Source: Agromyces albus (GTDB lineage: Bacteria; Actinomycetota; Actinomycetes; Actinomycetales; Microbacteriaceae). Taken from it: a stretch of DNA of 64,000 nucleotides. The first letter of the stretch is position 1, and every line of letters begins with the position of its first letter. Shown here piece after piece: positions 6,464 to 14,465 of this stretch. Below the pieces are notes generated by a model. It ran no database searches. It saw only the letters and a program-made list of their open reading frames with translations, and had not been told where the DNA came from. Location: positions 1,674,001 through 1,738,000 of the forward strand of contig NZ_JAUSWX010000001.1 in NCBI RefSeq assembly GCF_030815405.1, read 5' to 3'. A program made the translations under genes and the position numbers.

Positions 6464-8793
6464 CCACGCTGATCGACGCCCCCACCCGCGTCGACGGCGT
6501 CCAGCTCATCGGGGACATGGTGGGGTCCGGATACCGGACCCCGCCTGCCCTGGTGAGGCGGGGAGACGGGCAGGTTCTCCAACTCACCCCGCTGCTCTAC
6601 CTCGTGCTGAACGCCGCCGACGGCAGTCGCAGCTCTGCGGAGATCGCGGCGGTAGTCGGTCGCGCACTGGGCCGCAGCGTCTCCGAAGCGGACGTCGTCG
6701 CGTTGGTGAACCGCCACCTGCGGCCGCTCGGTCTTGTGCTCGGGGCCGACGGCTCGGCGCCCGAGCTGAAACGCTCGGACCCGCTTCTCGGCCTCAAGCC
6801 CAAGGTTGCGGTGACCAGCCCGAGCGTCACCCGCCGGCTGACCGATCCGTTCCGGTTCCTCTTCCGGTCCGTGGTGGTCCTGCCCGTGCTGGTTGCATTC
6901 TTCGCTGTAGTGATCTGGGTGTTTTTCGAGCGGGGCCTGGGCGCCTCAGCGTACGAGGCCTTCGAGCGCCCGCACCTGCTCGTGCTGGTCTTCGTGGTGA
7001 CGGTGATCTCCGGTGGCCTGCACGAGTTCGGGCACGCCGCTGCGAACCGCTACAGCGGTGGCGTGCCCGGCTCGATGGGGGCCGGTTTCTTCCTGGTCTG
7101 GCCTGCCTTCTACACCGACGTCACCGACAGCTACCGGCTGGATCGGGTGGGACGGCTCCGAACCGACCTCGGCGGTCTGTACTTCAACGCGGTCGTCGTG
7201 GTGCTCACCTTCGCGTGGTGGTGGGTCACAGGCTGGGAGGCCCTGCTTCTGCTGGTGGCCACGCAGATCCTGCAGATGGTGACGCAATTGCTGCCCCTGC
7301 TGCGATTCGATGGGTATCACGTGCTCGCCGACGTGGCGGGTGTCCCTGACCTCTACCACCGCATCAAGCCCACCCTGATGGGGCTGCTGCCCCACCGCTG
7401 GAACTCCCCTGATCAGCGGATACTGACGCCCCGTGCGCGGGTGCTCATCACGCTGTGGGTGCTCGTGACCGTTCCTCTGATGGCGTTCATGCTCTACGCC
7501 ATGGTGCGGGCCGTGCCCCGCCTGCTGGGAAGTGCCGGGGCCGCCTTGGAGGAAGACGCGACCGCCGTCGCCGAAGCGGCCGGCGGTGGTCGATTCCTCG
7601 ACGTTGCAGGCCACGGGCTCGAGGCACTGGGGGTCGTTCTGCCTGTGCTGGCCTGCGCCCTCGTGCTCGGACGAATGGGGTTCCGGCTCGCTGGCCGACT
7701 GGTCGGATGGAGCCGCGGCTCGGCGCGCAAGCGGGTCGCGGCCGCTACCCTGGGCGCGGTCGTGATCGGCGGCCTGGCCTGGGCCTGGTGGCCCGACCCG
7801 GGCACCTACCGGCCCATCCAGCCAGACGAGCGGGGAACCCTCACTGCGCTCCTCCCGTGGCAGCCCACGGCGCAGCGCGACGGGGTCGGCCCGCCCTCGA
7901 GCTCGAGTGCCCCGCCAGGCACGGCGGCGGAGACCAGGCTGTCCAGCGATCAGTCACTCGTTGCAGTATTCGAGGAGGGCACGGCACTGCCCACCAATGA
8001 GGATCCGGTGCTCGCCATGGTGCTCGTCCCAACAGACGACTCGAACGGCTCCGGCAGCGCACCAGAGGACACTTGGGTCTTCCCCTTCAACAAGCCACTT
8101 CCGCCTGCCGAAGGTGACAATCAGGCCCTCGCCGTGGCCACGGAGGACGGCTCTGTCATCTACGACCTCGCGTTCGCACTGGTCTGGGCGGATGGTGACG
8201 AGGTCCTCAACGTCAACGAAGCGCACGCCTATGCGTCCTGTTCGGACTGCGTGGCCGTCGCGGTCGCATTCCAGGTCGTGCTGATCATGGAGGACGCGCA
8301 GGTCGTGGTACCGCAGAACCTCGCCGTCGCGGCGAACTACGACTGCTACAACTGCATCACCGCAGCCATCGCCAACCAGCTCGTCCTGTCCGTTGCCGGC
8401 GAGCCGGGCGATGAGCAGCTCAATGCGCTCGGCGAAGTCTGGAATGAACTTGTCCAATTCGCGCAGGGCATCACGTCGTACACGCTCACCGAGATCATCG
8501 AACAGCTCGAAGCCTTCAGTACGGAGATCGTCGAAATCCTCGAAGACGCACCGCCGGTCCAGTCGGCAGCGGATCCCCCACCCGCGGAAACGCCGGCGCC
8601 CTCCACGCAGGAACCCTCGACGGGCATTCCGTCACCGACTTCTGACCCGAGCGCGCCGCCGCCGACGCCTGCACCCGAACCGGCCCCGTCTCCGGAGACC
8701 ACGCCGGCACCTGAGCCGGCCCCGTCTCCAGAACCCACACCTGCACCCGAGCCCGCCCCGTCTCCGCAGTCCTCACCGGAGCCCACACCGTAG
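6460..8793 (+). CDS. Membrane M50-type metalloprotease with PqqD/RRE-like N-terminus and double-CxxC C-terminus
   Basis: 777 residues. About 20-95 look like a PqqD/RiPP-recognition winged helix (GDGQVLQLTPLLYLVL, then SSAEIAAVVGRALGR). About 133-460 hold six to eight membrane helices with the zinc motif HEFGH (188-192) and a second site FDGYH (283-287, Asp284), as in site-2/M50 'putative peptide zinc metalloproteases'. About 500-700 form an extracytoplasmic-looking domain with CSDC (594-597) and CYNC (629-632) in matching contexts (AVAVAFQVVLI, AAIANQLVLSV). About 705-777 are Pro/Glu/Ala repeats of wall-spanning type. The GTG overlaps the upstream stop (GTGA). Proposed role: recognition and cleavage or export of the upstream protein; that link is inference. 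Confidence 0.85.
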   Translation: MTTLIDAPTRVDGVQLIGDMVGSGYRTPPALVRRGDGQVLQLTPLLYLVLNAADGSRSSAEIAAVVGRALGRSVSEADVVALVNRHLRPLGLVLGADGSAPELKRSDPLLGLKPKVAVTSPSVTRRLTDPFRFLFRSVVVLPVLVAFFAVVIWVFFERGLGASAYEAFERPHLLVLVFVVTVISGGLHEFGHAAANRYSGGVPGSMGAGFFLVWPAFYTDVTDSYRLDRVGRLRTDLGGLYFNAVVVVLTFAWWWVTGWEALLLLVATQILQMVTQLLPLLRFDGYHVLADVAGVPDLYHRIKPTLMGLLPHRWNSPDQRILTPRARVLITLWVLVTVPLMAFMLYAMVRAVPRLLGSAGAALEEDATAVAEAAGGGRFLDVAGHGLEALGVVLPVLACALVLGRMGFRLAGRLVGWSRGSARKRVAAATLGAVVIGGLAWAWWPDPGTYRPIQPDERGTLTALLPWQPTAQRDGVGPPSSSSAPPGTAAETRLSSDQSLVAVFEEGTALPTNEDPVLAMVLVPTDDSNGSGSAPEDTWVFPFNKPLPPAEGDNQALAVATEDGSVIYDLAFALVWADGDEVLNVNEAHAYASCSDCVAVAVAFQVVLIMEDAQVVVPQNLAVAANYDCYNCITAAIANQLVLSVAGEPGDEQLNALGEVWNELVQFAQGITSYTLTEIIEQLEAFSTEIVEILEDAPPVQSAADPPPAETPAPSTQEPSTGIPSPTSDPSAPPPTPAPEPAPSPETTPAPEPAPSPEPTPAPEPAPSPQSSPEPTP
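8671..8778 (+). repeat. Three tandem 36-bp repeats coding a Pro/Glu/Ala tail
   Basis: Units at 8671-8706, 8707-8742 and 8743-8778 each encode 12 residues of the type APEPAPSPExTP. Such extended Pro-rich stalks usually span the cell wall; the third unit has drifted most. Copy-number variation between strains is likely. Confidence 0.8.
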
Positions 8794-8895
8794 TCGGCGA
8801 CGTCGGCCAGCAGCTCGTCGTGGCTGCCTCGACAGGGTGGCGAAGGCCGACGTACACCCCTTACGAGAACGAGTGAGGTCCGGCCGACGTAACCG

Positions 8896-9006
8896 ACAAG
8901 ATACAAGATCGGAGTTGCCGTCACCCGCGCTGACATCGCCGCGTTCGCCGCCTCGCAGGTCAGCAACGACACCTACCTCAATCGCGCACCCGCGATCAGC
9001 AATTGA
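8896..9006 (+). pseudogene. 3' remnant of an NAD(P)-binding (NmrA-like) oxidoreductase
   Basis: The frame ending in TGA at 9004-9006 reads YKIGVAVTRADIAAF, then ASQVSNDTYLNRAPAISN. This matches, from memory, the conserved C-terminal tail of NAD(P)H-binding/NmrA-type oxidoreductases ('RADIAAF...DDTYLxRAPAIS'). A TAA in frame at 8890-8892 and the neighbouring unrelated sequence show the rest of the gene is gone. The remaining ~100 bases back to the metalloprotease stop contain nothing I recognise. Confidence 0.5.
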
Positions 9007-9039
9007 ACCTTGTATTGAGCCGACGAACTCGATGGGGCT

Positions 9040-10011
9040 CTATGGCGTGACGACCACCTTGCCGAGTGCGCGCCCCTCACCAACGTGGGTGAGCGCCTGC
9101 GGCACCTCGTCGAGCGGGAAGACACGGTCGATGTGGATGCGAACGTCGCCGGCGACGCACCGCCCAGCGACGGGCTCGAAGTGCTCGGGCCCCTGCCTCG
9201 CAACCATGACCCCCATCCGGCGCCCGGTGAGGAGTGCGATCGCCGCCCCGACCGTCACGACCCGCAGCAGTGCTCGAACCGATCCACCGACACAGAGGTA
9301 GCGGCCGCCGGGCGCCAATGCCCTTCGGTAGGCGAACACGGATCGGTGGGCGACGAGATCGAGCACGAGATCGTACGGTTCGAACCGGGTGAAGTCCTCG
9401 CTGCGATAGTCGATCGCTTCGTCGGCGCCGAGCTCTCGAATAAAGTCAAGTTTTCCTGCGTTGTCGACGCCGGTCACGTGTGCCCCGGAGCGCGAGGCGA
9501 GCTGGATGGCGAATGAGCCTGCGCCGCCGCCTGCCCCGTTGATCAGCACGCGTAGCCCGGGGCGAGAACGGGCAGTGCCCTGAAGGGCGATCGCGCCGGC
9601 CTGGGGCAGGGTCGAGGCCTCGGCGAACGTCAACTCCCGAGGCTTGCGAGCGAGCGCCGCCTCGGGTGCCACCGCGAACTCGGCGAAACCGCCCATGAGT
9701 CCCAGGTTGTCTCCGTACACCTCGTCGCCCACCACGAAACCGGTGACGCCCGAGCCGACGGCTGCGACGCGACCGGCGATGTCCGATCCGAGCACGCGAT
9801 GCGAAGGGGTTCGCAGTCCCCCGAACCGCGCGTATGCCGGGCTTCCGGTCAGGCTCTCCCAGTCCGAGAGATTGACGGATGTCGCGGCGACCTCGATGAG
9901 CACCTGCTTCGCGCCCGGCGACGGCACCGGCACCTCCTCGACCCTCAGTTGGTCAGGCAAGCCGTACCGGTCATAGACCACGGCTCTCATGCTGGTCGGC
10001 CGTCTCGACAT
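9040..10011 (-). CDS. Zinc-independent MDR-family alcohol dehydrogenase / quinone reductase
   Basis: A 323-residue medium-chain dehydrogenase/reductase. The N-terminal GroES-like domain begins MRAVVYDRYGLPDQLRVEEV; the nucleotide-binding domain contains INGAGGGAGSFAIQLA; the C-terminus ends LDEVPQALTHVGEGRALGKVVV. The Cys/His catalytic-zinc ligands and the four-Cys structural-zinc loop are missing, so quinone- or enone-reductase activity with NADPH is more likely than classical alcohol oxidation. TACACT (10024-10019) lies 7 nt before the ATG at 10011, supporting a leaderless start with MSRRPTS before MRAVV. It is divergent from the Rid-family gene. Confidence 0.88.
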   Translation of the reverse strand: MSRRPTSMRAVVYDRYGLPDQLRVEEVPVPSPGAKQVLIEVAATSVNLSDWESLTGSPAYARFGGLRTPSHRVLGSDIAGRVAAVGSGVTGFVVGDEVYGDNLGLMGGFAEFAVAPEAALARKPRELTFAEASTLPQAGAIALQGTARSRPGLRVLINGAGGGAGSFAIQLASRSGAHVTGVDNAGKLDFIRELGADEAIDYRSEDFTRFEPYDLVLDLVAHRSVFAYRRALAPGGRYLCVGGSVRALLRVVTVGAAIALLTGRRMGVMVARQGPEHFEPVAGRCVAGDVRIHIDRVFPLDEVPQALTHVGEGRALGKVVVTP

Positions 10012-10077
10012 GCGAGTCAGTGTACGCCGAGGGCGGGGGCCGCCCCCGGTGTCGGTGGTCTGTGCGATCGTACGGGC

Positions 10078-10479
10078 ATGGCAGCCATCCAGCGCATCCG
10101 TCCCGAAGGGCTCGTCTCGAGCCCGGCTTTCAGCCACGTGGCCATCGTGCCGCCCGGCGCGACCACCATCTACGTCGGCGGTCAGAACGCGGTCGACGCC
10201 GACGGCTCGCTCGTCGGCGAGGGCGACGTGGCCGCGCAGTCTGTCCGCGCCCTCGAGAACGCGAAGACCGCACTCGCCGCGGCCGGTGCGACCCTCGGCG
10301 ACGTCGTCCAGTGGACGGTGCTCTTCGTCGACGGCGTCGATCTCGCGGCGGGGTACGGAGCGATCGCATCCGATCTCGCGTCCGATCAGCCGGCCCTGGT
10401 GACCGCGGCTCGTGTCGCCGGGCTGGGCGTGCCCGGCGCGCTCGTCGAGATCAGCGCGGTCGCCGCCGTGCTGCGATGA
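10078..10479 (+). CDS. Rid-family (YjgF/YER057c) protein
   Basis: A 133-residue trimer-forming Rid protein: AFSHVAIVPPGATTIYVGGQNAVDADG, then QSVRALENAKTALAAAGATLGDVVQWTV and the closing PGALVEISAVAAVLR. RidA enzymes hydrolyse reactive enamines and imines from PLP enzymes; members of this subgroup often lack full RidA activity, and the usual catalytic Arg before the last strand is replaced here by Gly/Ala. So the exact activity is uncertain. Its TGA overlaps the ATG of the following SRPBCC gene (ATGA). Confidence 0.85.
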   Translation: MAAIQRIRPEGLVSSPAFSHVAIVPPGATTIYVGGQNAVDADGSLVGEGDVAAQSVRALENAKTALAAAGATLGDVVQWTVLFVDGVDLAAGYGAIASDLASDQPALVTAARVAGLGVPGALVEISAVAAVLR

Positions 10480-10897
10480 TTCAGGTTGCCTATACGACGG
10501 CGTACTCTTCCGCTGCACCGGAGCGCTTCTTCGCGAGATGGTGCGATCTCGCGACACACCCCGAGTGGTCCTCCAGCATGGAGTTCCTGCGGCTTGATGA
10601 ACCGTTCGCCATTGGGGCGCGTGGACTGCTCAAGGCCGAAGGTGGTGACCCTGCCCCATTCATGATCACGCCGTCGAAAGCGGCCGCATCTATGCCGACA
10701 CGACGTTCCTGGACGGGGCCGACCTCACGGTCCGTCACGAGGCTCATCCTCTCGGCGATGGGAGCCACATCGTCTTGCTCGCCAAGGTGGAAGGACCGCG
10801 AGAACGAGAACTGGCCCGCCGGTTTGGACAGGATGTGCAGCACAGCCTCGAAACTGACCTTGCCTCTCTCGTACGGCTGCTCGACGGAGAAGCCTGA
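10476..10897 (+). pseudogene. SRPBCC-family (polyketide cyclase-like) protein gene with a -1 frameshift
   Basis: Starting at the ATG overlapping the Rid stop, the first frame reads IQVAYTTAYSSAAPERFFARW and on to LLKAEGGDPAPFMIT. At about 10670-10675 one base is missing, and the protein resumes in another frame as VESGRIYADTTFLDGADLTV, HEAHPLGDGSHIVLLAKVEG and LASLVRLLDGEA, ending at TGA 10895-10897. Together these give a normal ~140-residue START/Bet v1-like ligand-binding protein. Span length (422) is not a multiple of three. It is either a recent natural mutation or a sequencing error. Confidence 0.75.
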
Positions 10898-10925
10898 CCC
10901 CGGGTGGGTCTCCCCCACAGCCGCA

Positions 10926-11672
10926 TCAGACCGAGAACCCGCCATCGCTCTTGATGAGCTGGCCCGAGATCCATCTCCCCTGTGGCGACACCAGGAAGCT
11001 CACGATGTCGGCCGTATCGTTCGGCGTTCCCAGCCGCCCGCTCGGCTGCTGAGCCGTCAATGCGTCGCGAACCTCGTCGCTCATCCAACCCGTGTCGATC
11101 GGTCCGGGGTTCAACGCATTCGCTCTGATGCCGAGCGATCCGAGTTCACGTGCTGCGGCGACCACGATACGGTCGAGCGCGCCCTTGCTCGCCCCATAGG
11201 GAAGGTTGCCGACCACATGGTCGCTCGTGAGTGCCACGATGGCTCCCCCGTCAGAGGGCACCTGACGAGCGAACGCGCCGATGAGCAACCACGCAGCTCG
11301 CGTGTTCACAGCGAAGTGCCGATCGAAGCTCTCGAGCGAGGTATCGAGGATGCCCGAATCGTGCGACTCGGCGTGGGACAGCACGAGCGCCGACGCGGGA
11401 CCAAGGTCGGTGTTCGCGCGGTCGATCAGTTCGCCTGGAGCGCGTGCGTCAGCAAGGTCGGCTTCCACCGCCAGTACTCGCCGACCTGTTGCCTTGAGCT
11501 CGTCGTCGATCTCTTGCGGATCGGTGCCGTCGCCCAGCCCCTCTCGGACGTCGTACGGTCGCCAGTAGTTGATCGCGATGTCCCAGCCCTCGGACGCGAG
11601 CCGCAACGCGATCGCGCGCCCGATTCCCTTGCTGCGTCCGACGCCGGTGATGCACGCGACACGATGTCCCAC
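10926..11672 (-). CDS. SDR-family oxidoreductase with altered NNAG motif
   Basis: A 248-residue SDR whose cofactor loop TGVGRSKGIGRAIA is longer than the classical TGxxxGIG, as in some ketoacyl-reductase-like families. The active-site YGASK is present and the C-terminus SGQLIKSDGGFSV is typical. The NNAG motif is replaced by LSHAES, so cofactor packing differs from the norm. The GTG at 11672 places the first strand (HRVACITG) at the usual distance from the start. Substrate unknown; similar proteins are often annotated 3-ketoacyl-ACP reductase. It is convergent with the broken SRPBCC gene. Confidence 0.85.
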   Translation of the reverse strand: MGHRVACITGVGRSKGIGRAIALRLASEGWDIAINYWRPYDVREGLGDGTDPQEIDDELKATGRRVLAVEADLADARAPGELIDRANTDLGPASALVLSHAESHDSGILDTSLESFDRHFAVNTRAAWLLIGAFARQVPSDGGAIVALTSDHVVGNLPYGASKGALDRIVVAAARELGSLGIRANALNPGPIDTGWMSDEVRDALTAQQPSGRLGTPNDTADIVSFLVSPQGRWISGQLIKSDGGFSV

Positions 11673-11853
11673 TCGTGCAGTCTTCCATGCGATCCGACTT
11701 ACATGAGTCACCGCGAAATAAGTGGCCGGTTCAGGGTGACCCGTCCCCCGCCCCGACACGCGGCGAGGCTCGGGGCAGACATCCACCCAGCAGCCGATGG
11801 TGAGCAATACCCTGATGCTGCACGTCTCATGTTGTCGCCAGAAGGGACACTCC

Positions 11854-12462
11854 ATGTCTGCTCCGCAGCCCAGCGCGATGTTCGCCTCGTTCTCTCTTGA
11901 CGCCTCCAACCTGTCGAAGCCCGTCATCAACACGGTGCGCACGATGCTCGGCATCACCGGCGCCACGGCGCTCATCATCGGCCTGTTGATCACGTTCTGG
12001 CCGAAGGACTCGGCTGTTGTCCTCACGGTGATGCTCGCGATCTACCTCGTGATCGTCGGCATCGCCTACGTGGGTCTCGGCATCTTCTCGAGAGGCATCT
12101 CCGGCGGCGCGAGGGCCTTGGACGTCATCCTCGGCATCCTGTTCATCGTCGGCGGCATCCTCGCCTTCGCGAATCTCGCCGCGACCGCCGTCTTCCTCGC
12201 GATCTTCATCGGCGTGCTCATCGGCGTCCTGTGGATCGTCGAAGGCGTCGTCGCCCTCGCACAGCTCGGAGATGCCCCGTCGAGGGGATGGGCGATCTTC
12301 TTCGGCATCCTCAGCATCATCGCCGGAATCGTGTTGCTCTTCTCGCCGCTCTGGGCTGCGATCGTGCTGTTCATCATCGCCGGCATCAGCCTCATCGTGC
12401 TCGGCATCATGCAGCTCGTGCGGGCGTTCACATTCGGTCGCGGGGCACCGGCGACGGTGTGA
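11854..12462 (+). CDS. HdeD-like six-helix membrane protein (DUF308)
   Basis: 202 residues with six hydrophobic segments of similar length separated by short loops (GATALIIGLLITFWP, VVLTVMLAIYLVIVGIAYVG, ALDVILGILFIVGGILAF, and so on). This is the internally repeated pattern of the DUF308/HdeD family, implicated in acid resistance in Escherichia coli; the actinobacterial role is unknown. The first ~30 residues are polar and cytoplasmic. The ATG follows GAAGGGA with 7-8 nt spacing. A strong hairpin terminator follows. Confidence 0.88.
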   Translation: MSAPQPSAMFASFSLDASNLSKPVINTVRTMLGITGATALIIGLLITFWPKDSAVVLTVMLAIYLVIVGIAYVGLGIFSRGISGGARALDVILGILFIVGGILAFANLAATAVFLAIFIGVLIGVLWIVEGVVALAQLGDAPSRGWAIFFGILSIIAGIVLLFSPLWAAIVLFIIAGISLIVLGIMQLVRAFTFGRGAPATV

Positions 12463-12479
12463 CGCTCGGCGAACGAAGA

Positions 12480-12511
12480 TGAGGCCGGCCGGATGCTCCG
12501 GGCCGGCCTCA
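12480..12511. terminator. Bidirectional hairpin terminator between convergent genes
   Basis: TGAGGCCGGCC and GGCCGGCCTCA form a perfect 11-bp stem around a 10-nt loop, placed between the convergent HdeD and SDR stops. There is no T-run, as is common in high-GC actinobacteria. Confidence 0.75.
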
Positions 12512-12524
12512 GCACGTCAGCGGG

Positions 12525-13292
12525 TCACACTTCGCGGTTGAACCCCGAGGTGTCCCCCACGTAGCGGGTGTGCTCGGCCGGTACCGGCTCCACCGCAGCG
12601 GAAGCCACCTCGGCGGCGAACTCCGACACGTTGAAGAGACGACCCGCGTCTTGCTTGCGAGCCTCGATCGCACCGGGATTGGCTCGCTCGAGCAGGGTCG
12701 CGGTGATCGTGCCCTCGATCATGTCGCCGGAGACGACCACGAACTCGAATCCGGCCGCCTCGATGGCGGGGATCTTCTCGCGCAGCGCGTCTTCACCGGC
12801 ACGCTTCGACAGCGCGACCGGCTCGTACTCGGGCATTGTCGGCGTCGTGCGGATGAAATGCGCCTGGTGGCTGGTGACGAACACGATGCGAGCACCGTCG
12901 GCGAGGTGCGGGAGTGCTCCGTCGACGACGTTCACCTGCGCGTCGCGGTTGAGGCGCATCGCGTAGTCCTCCCCCATGCCGGACTCCATGCCGCCGGAGG
13001 CATTCAAGACGAGGATGTCGATGGGGCCGAGTTCGGCCACTGTGCGCTCGAACATCGCAGCGACGGATGCGGGATCCGTCAGGTCGGCCCCCACCGCGAT
13101 CGCCCGGCCGCCGGCAGCGACGATCTCGTCGACGAGCTTCGCTGCCCTGGCCTCCTTGTTGCGGAAGTTGACGACGACGGCGGCACCTGCGCCGGCGAGG
13201 TAGCGCACCGTGTCGGCGCCGATGCCGCGCGACGAACCCGTCACGAGGGCGACACGCCCGGTGAGCGAATCGGGGGCGAGTGGGTTGGTCAC
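12525..13292 (-). CDS. Atypical SDR-family protein (catalytic Tyr not in place)
   Basis: A 255-residue Rossmann-fold SDR: VALVTGSSRGIGADTVRYLA, an ADLTDP adenine-binding segment, and LVLNASGG in place of NNAG. Where YxxxK should be, the sequence is VALSK, so the catalytic tyrosine is replaced by Val; the nearest Tyr (EYEPVALSK) lies seven residues before the Lys. Either the enzyme uses another residue or it is a non-catalytic NAD(P)-binding protein. The C-terminal half (GDMIEGTITATLLERANPGA) differs from classical SDRs. GTG start with GAGGAG seven nt upstream. Confidence 0.82.
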   Translation of the reverse strand: MTNPLAPDSLTGRVALVTGSSRGIGADTVRYLAGAGAAVVVNFRNKEARAAKLVDEIVAAGGRAIAVGADLTDPASVAAMFERTVAELGPIDILVLNASGGMESGMGEDYAMRLNRDAQVNVVDGALPHLADGARIVFVTSHQAHFIRTTPTMPEYEPVALSKRAGEDALREKIPAIEAAGFEFVVVSGDMIEGTITATLLERANPGAIEARKQDAGRLFNVSEFAAEVASAAVEPVPAEHTRYVGDTSGFNREV

Positions 13293-13425
13293 GAGTCGAC
13301 TCCTCGAAGCTTCGGAATTGGGACCGTCGGTCCGCGGGCAGGACGCCGAACCGAGACTATCAACTCCCCCGGTCGCCTCTCCGCCCTGCTAGTTTCGGAA
13401 CGGTGGCGGGTGCGAAGGAGGGCAA

Positions 13426-13902
13426 TTGGATGTGCTGACCCAGTACGCCTGGATCGTCTGGCTGGTCTTGATCCTCGCGTTCGCCACGATCGAGGTCTTC
13501 ACGCTCGAGATGACGTTCCTGATGATGGCGTTCGGCAGCGTCGCCGGCCTCCTCTCAGGCCTCTTCGGCGTTCCCTGGTGGGCCCAGTTCCTCATCGCGG
13601 CGGTCGTCTCTGTGGCACTCATGGTGACCCTTCGGCCGCCGCTGCTCAGGCTCCTCCGCCGCGGCGGCGATCCGGCGCGCAGCAATGTCGACGCGCTCAT
13701 CGGTGCCGACGGATCGGTTGTGCGTACCGTCACCCCGTCGGGCGGCCAGGTTCGTCTCCAGAATGGAGAGGTCTGGACGGCTCGCCTGTCCCCCATCACC
13801 GAGCAGCCGGATGTCTCCGTGGGCGACCGCGTGCTCGTCACCGGCGTCGACGGCGCGACCGCGGTGGTCGTCCCCATCGAGCGCAGCACGCCGAACGCAT
13901 AG
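13426..13902 (+). CDS. NfeD-like membrane protein, copy 1
   Basis: 158 residues: two or three N-terminal membrane helices (YAWIVWLVLILAFATIEVFTLEMTFLMMAFG, PWWAQFLIAAVVSVALMVTL) then a C-terminal five-stranded OB-fold (GADGSVVRTVTPSGGQVRLQNGEVW). Short NfeD proteins partner with stomatin/SPFH proteins such as the one encoded 560 bp downstream, and are thought to organise membrane domains. Translation starts at TTG (13426) or the GTG at 13432, which has better spacing from AAGGAGGG. A TAGTTT -10 sits at about 13390. It is a tandem paralogue of the next gene. Confidence 0.87.
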   Translation: MDVLTQYAWIVWLVLILAFATIEVFTLEMTFLMMAFGSVAGLLSGLFGVPWWAQFLIAAVVSVALMVTLRPPLLRLLRRGGDPARSNVDALIGADGSVVRTVTPSGGQVRLQNGEVWTARLSPITEQPDVSVGDRVLVTGVDGATAVVVPIERSTPNA

Positions 13903-13961
13903 GGGTCCCCGCCGGAGCTCCGGTGATAGGTTCAGCACAGAGATGTCGAAGGGGCGATCGA

Positions 13962-14432
13962 ATGGTGGACCTCACCCAGTACGTCTGGATCGCGTGGCTC
14001 ATCCTGATCCTCATCGCCGTGATCATCGAACTTCTGACACTCGAGTTCACCTTCCTCATGATCGCCTTCGGTTCGGTCGCCGGCCTCGGCGCCAATCTCC
14101 TCGGCTGGGAATGGTGGGTGCAGTTCCTCGTGGCCGCCGCCGTCTCGGTGTTGCTCCTCCTCACCATCCGCCCCGTCATGCTCCGCTACTTGCGCCGGGG
14201 GGCGGACCCGGCACTGAGCAACATCGCGGCACTGCATGGGATGTCGGGGCGAGTCGTCTCCCCCGTGGCAGACACGACCGGGCTCGTCAAGCTTGCCAAC
14301 GGCGAGACGTGGACGGCGCGCCTCGCACCCGAATCCGCCCAGCGCCTCATCGACACCGGGGCATCCGTTCGGGTCGTCCTCGTCGACGGCGCGACCGTCG
14401 TCATCGTTCCGCTCGAGCGCGACAGCGCCTGA
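13962..14432 (+). CDS. NfeD-like membrane protein, copy 2
   Basis: 156 residues, colinear with copy 1 throughout: MVDLTQYVWIAWLILILIAVIIELLTLEFTFLM versus LTQYAWIVWLVLILAFATIEVF, the same WWVQFLVAA helix, and a C-terminal OB domain GRVVSPVADTTGLVKLANGETW. Copy 1 has a more acidic linker and copy 2 a shorter OB domain. It has its own TAGGTT -10 (13927-13932) as well as readthrough from copy 1, and lies 33 bp upstream of the SPFH gene, so it is probably the cognate NfeD partner. Confidence 0.88.
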   Translation: MVDLTQYVWIAWLILILIAVIIELLTLEFTFLMIAFGSVAGLGANLLGWEWWVQFLVAAAVSVLLLLTIRPVMLRYLRRGADPALSNIAALHGMSGRVVSPVADTTGLVKLANGETWTARLAPESAQRLIDTGASVRVVLVDGATVVIVPLERDSA

Positions 14433-14465
14433 AGTCCCGTTCGTACAACCGCAGAGGAGTTCACC

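Noticed and set aside
8671..8778. The Pro/Glu/Ala repeats as a separate small gene or minisatellite
   Set aside because: They are in frame with the metalloprotease and continue its C-terminus to a normal stop, so they are part of that protein.
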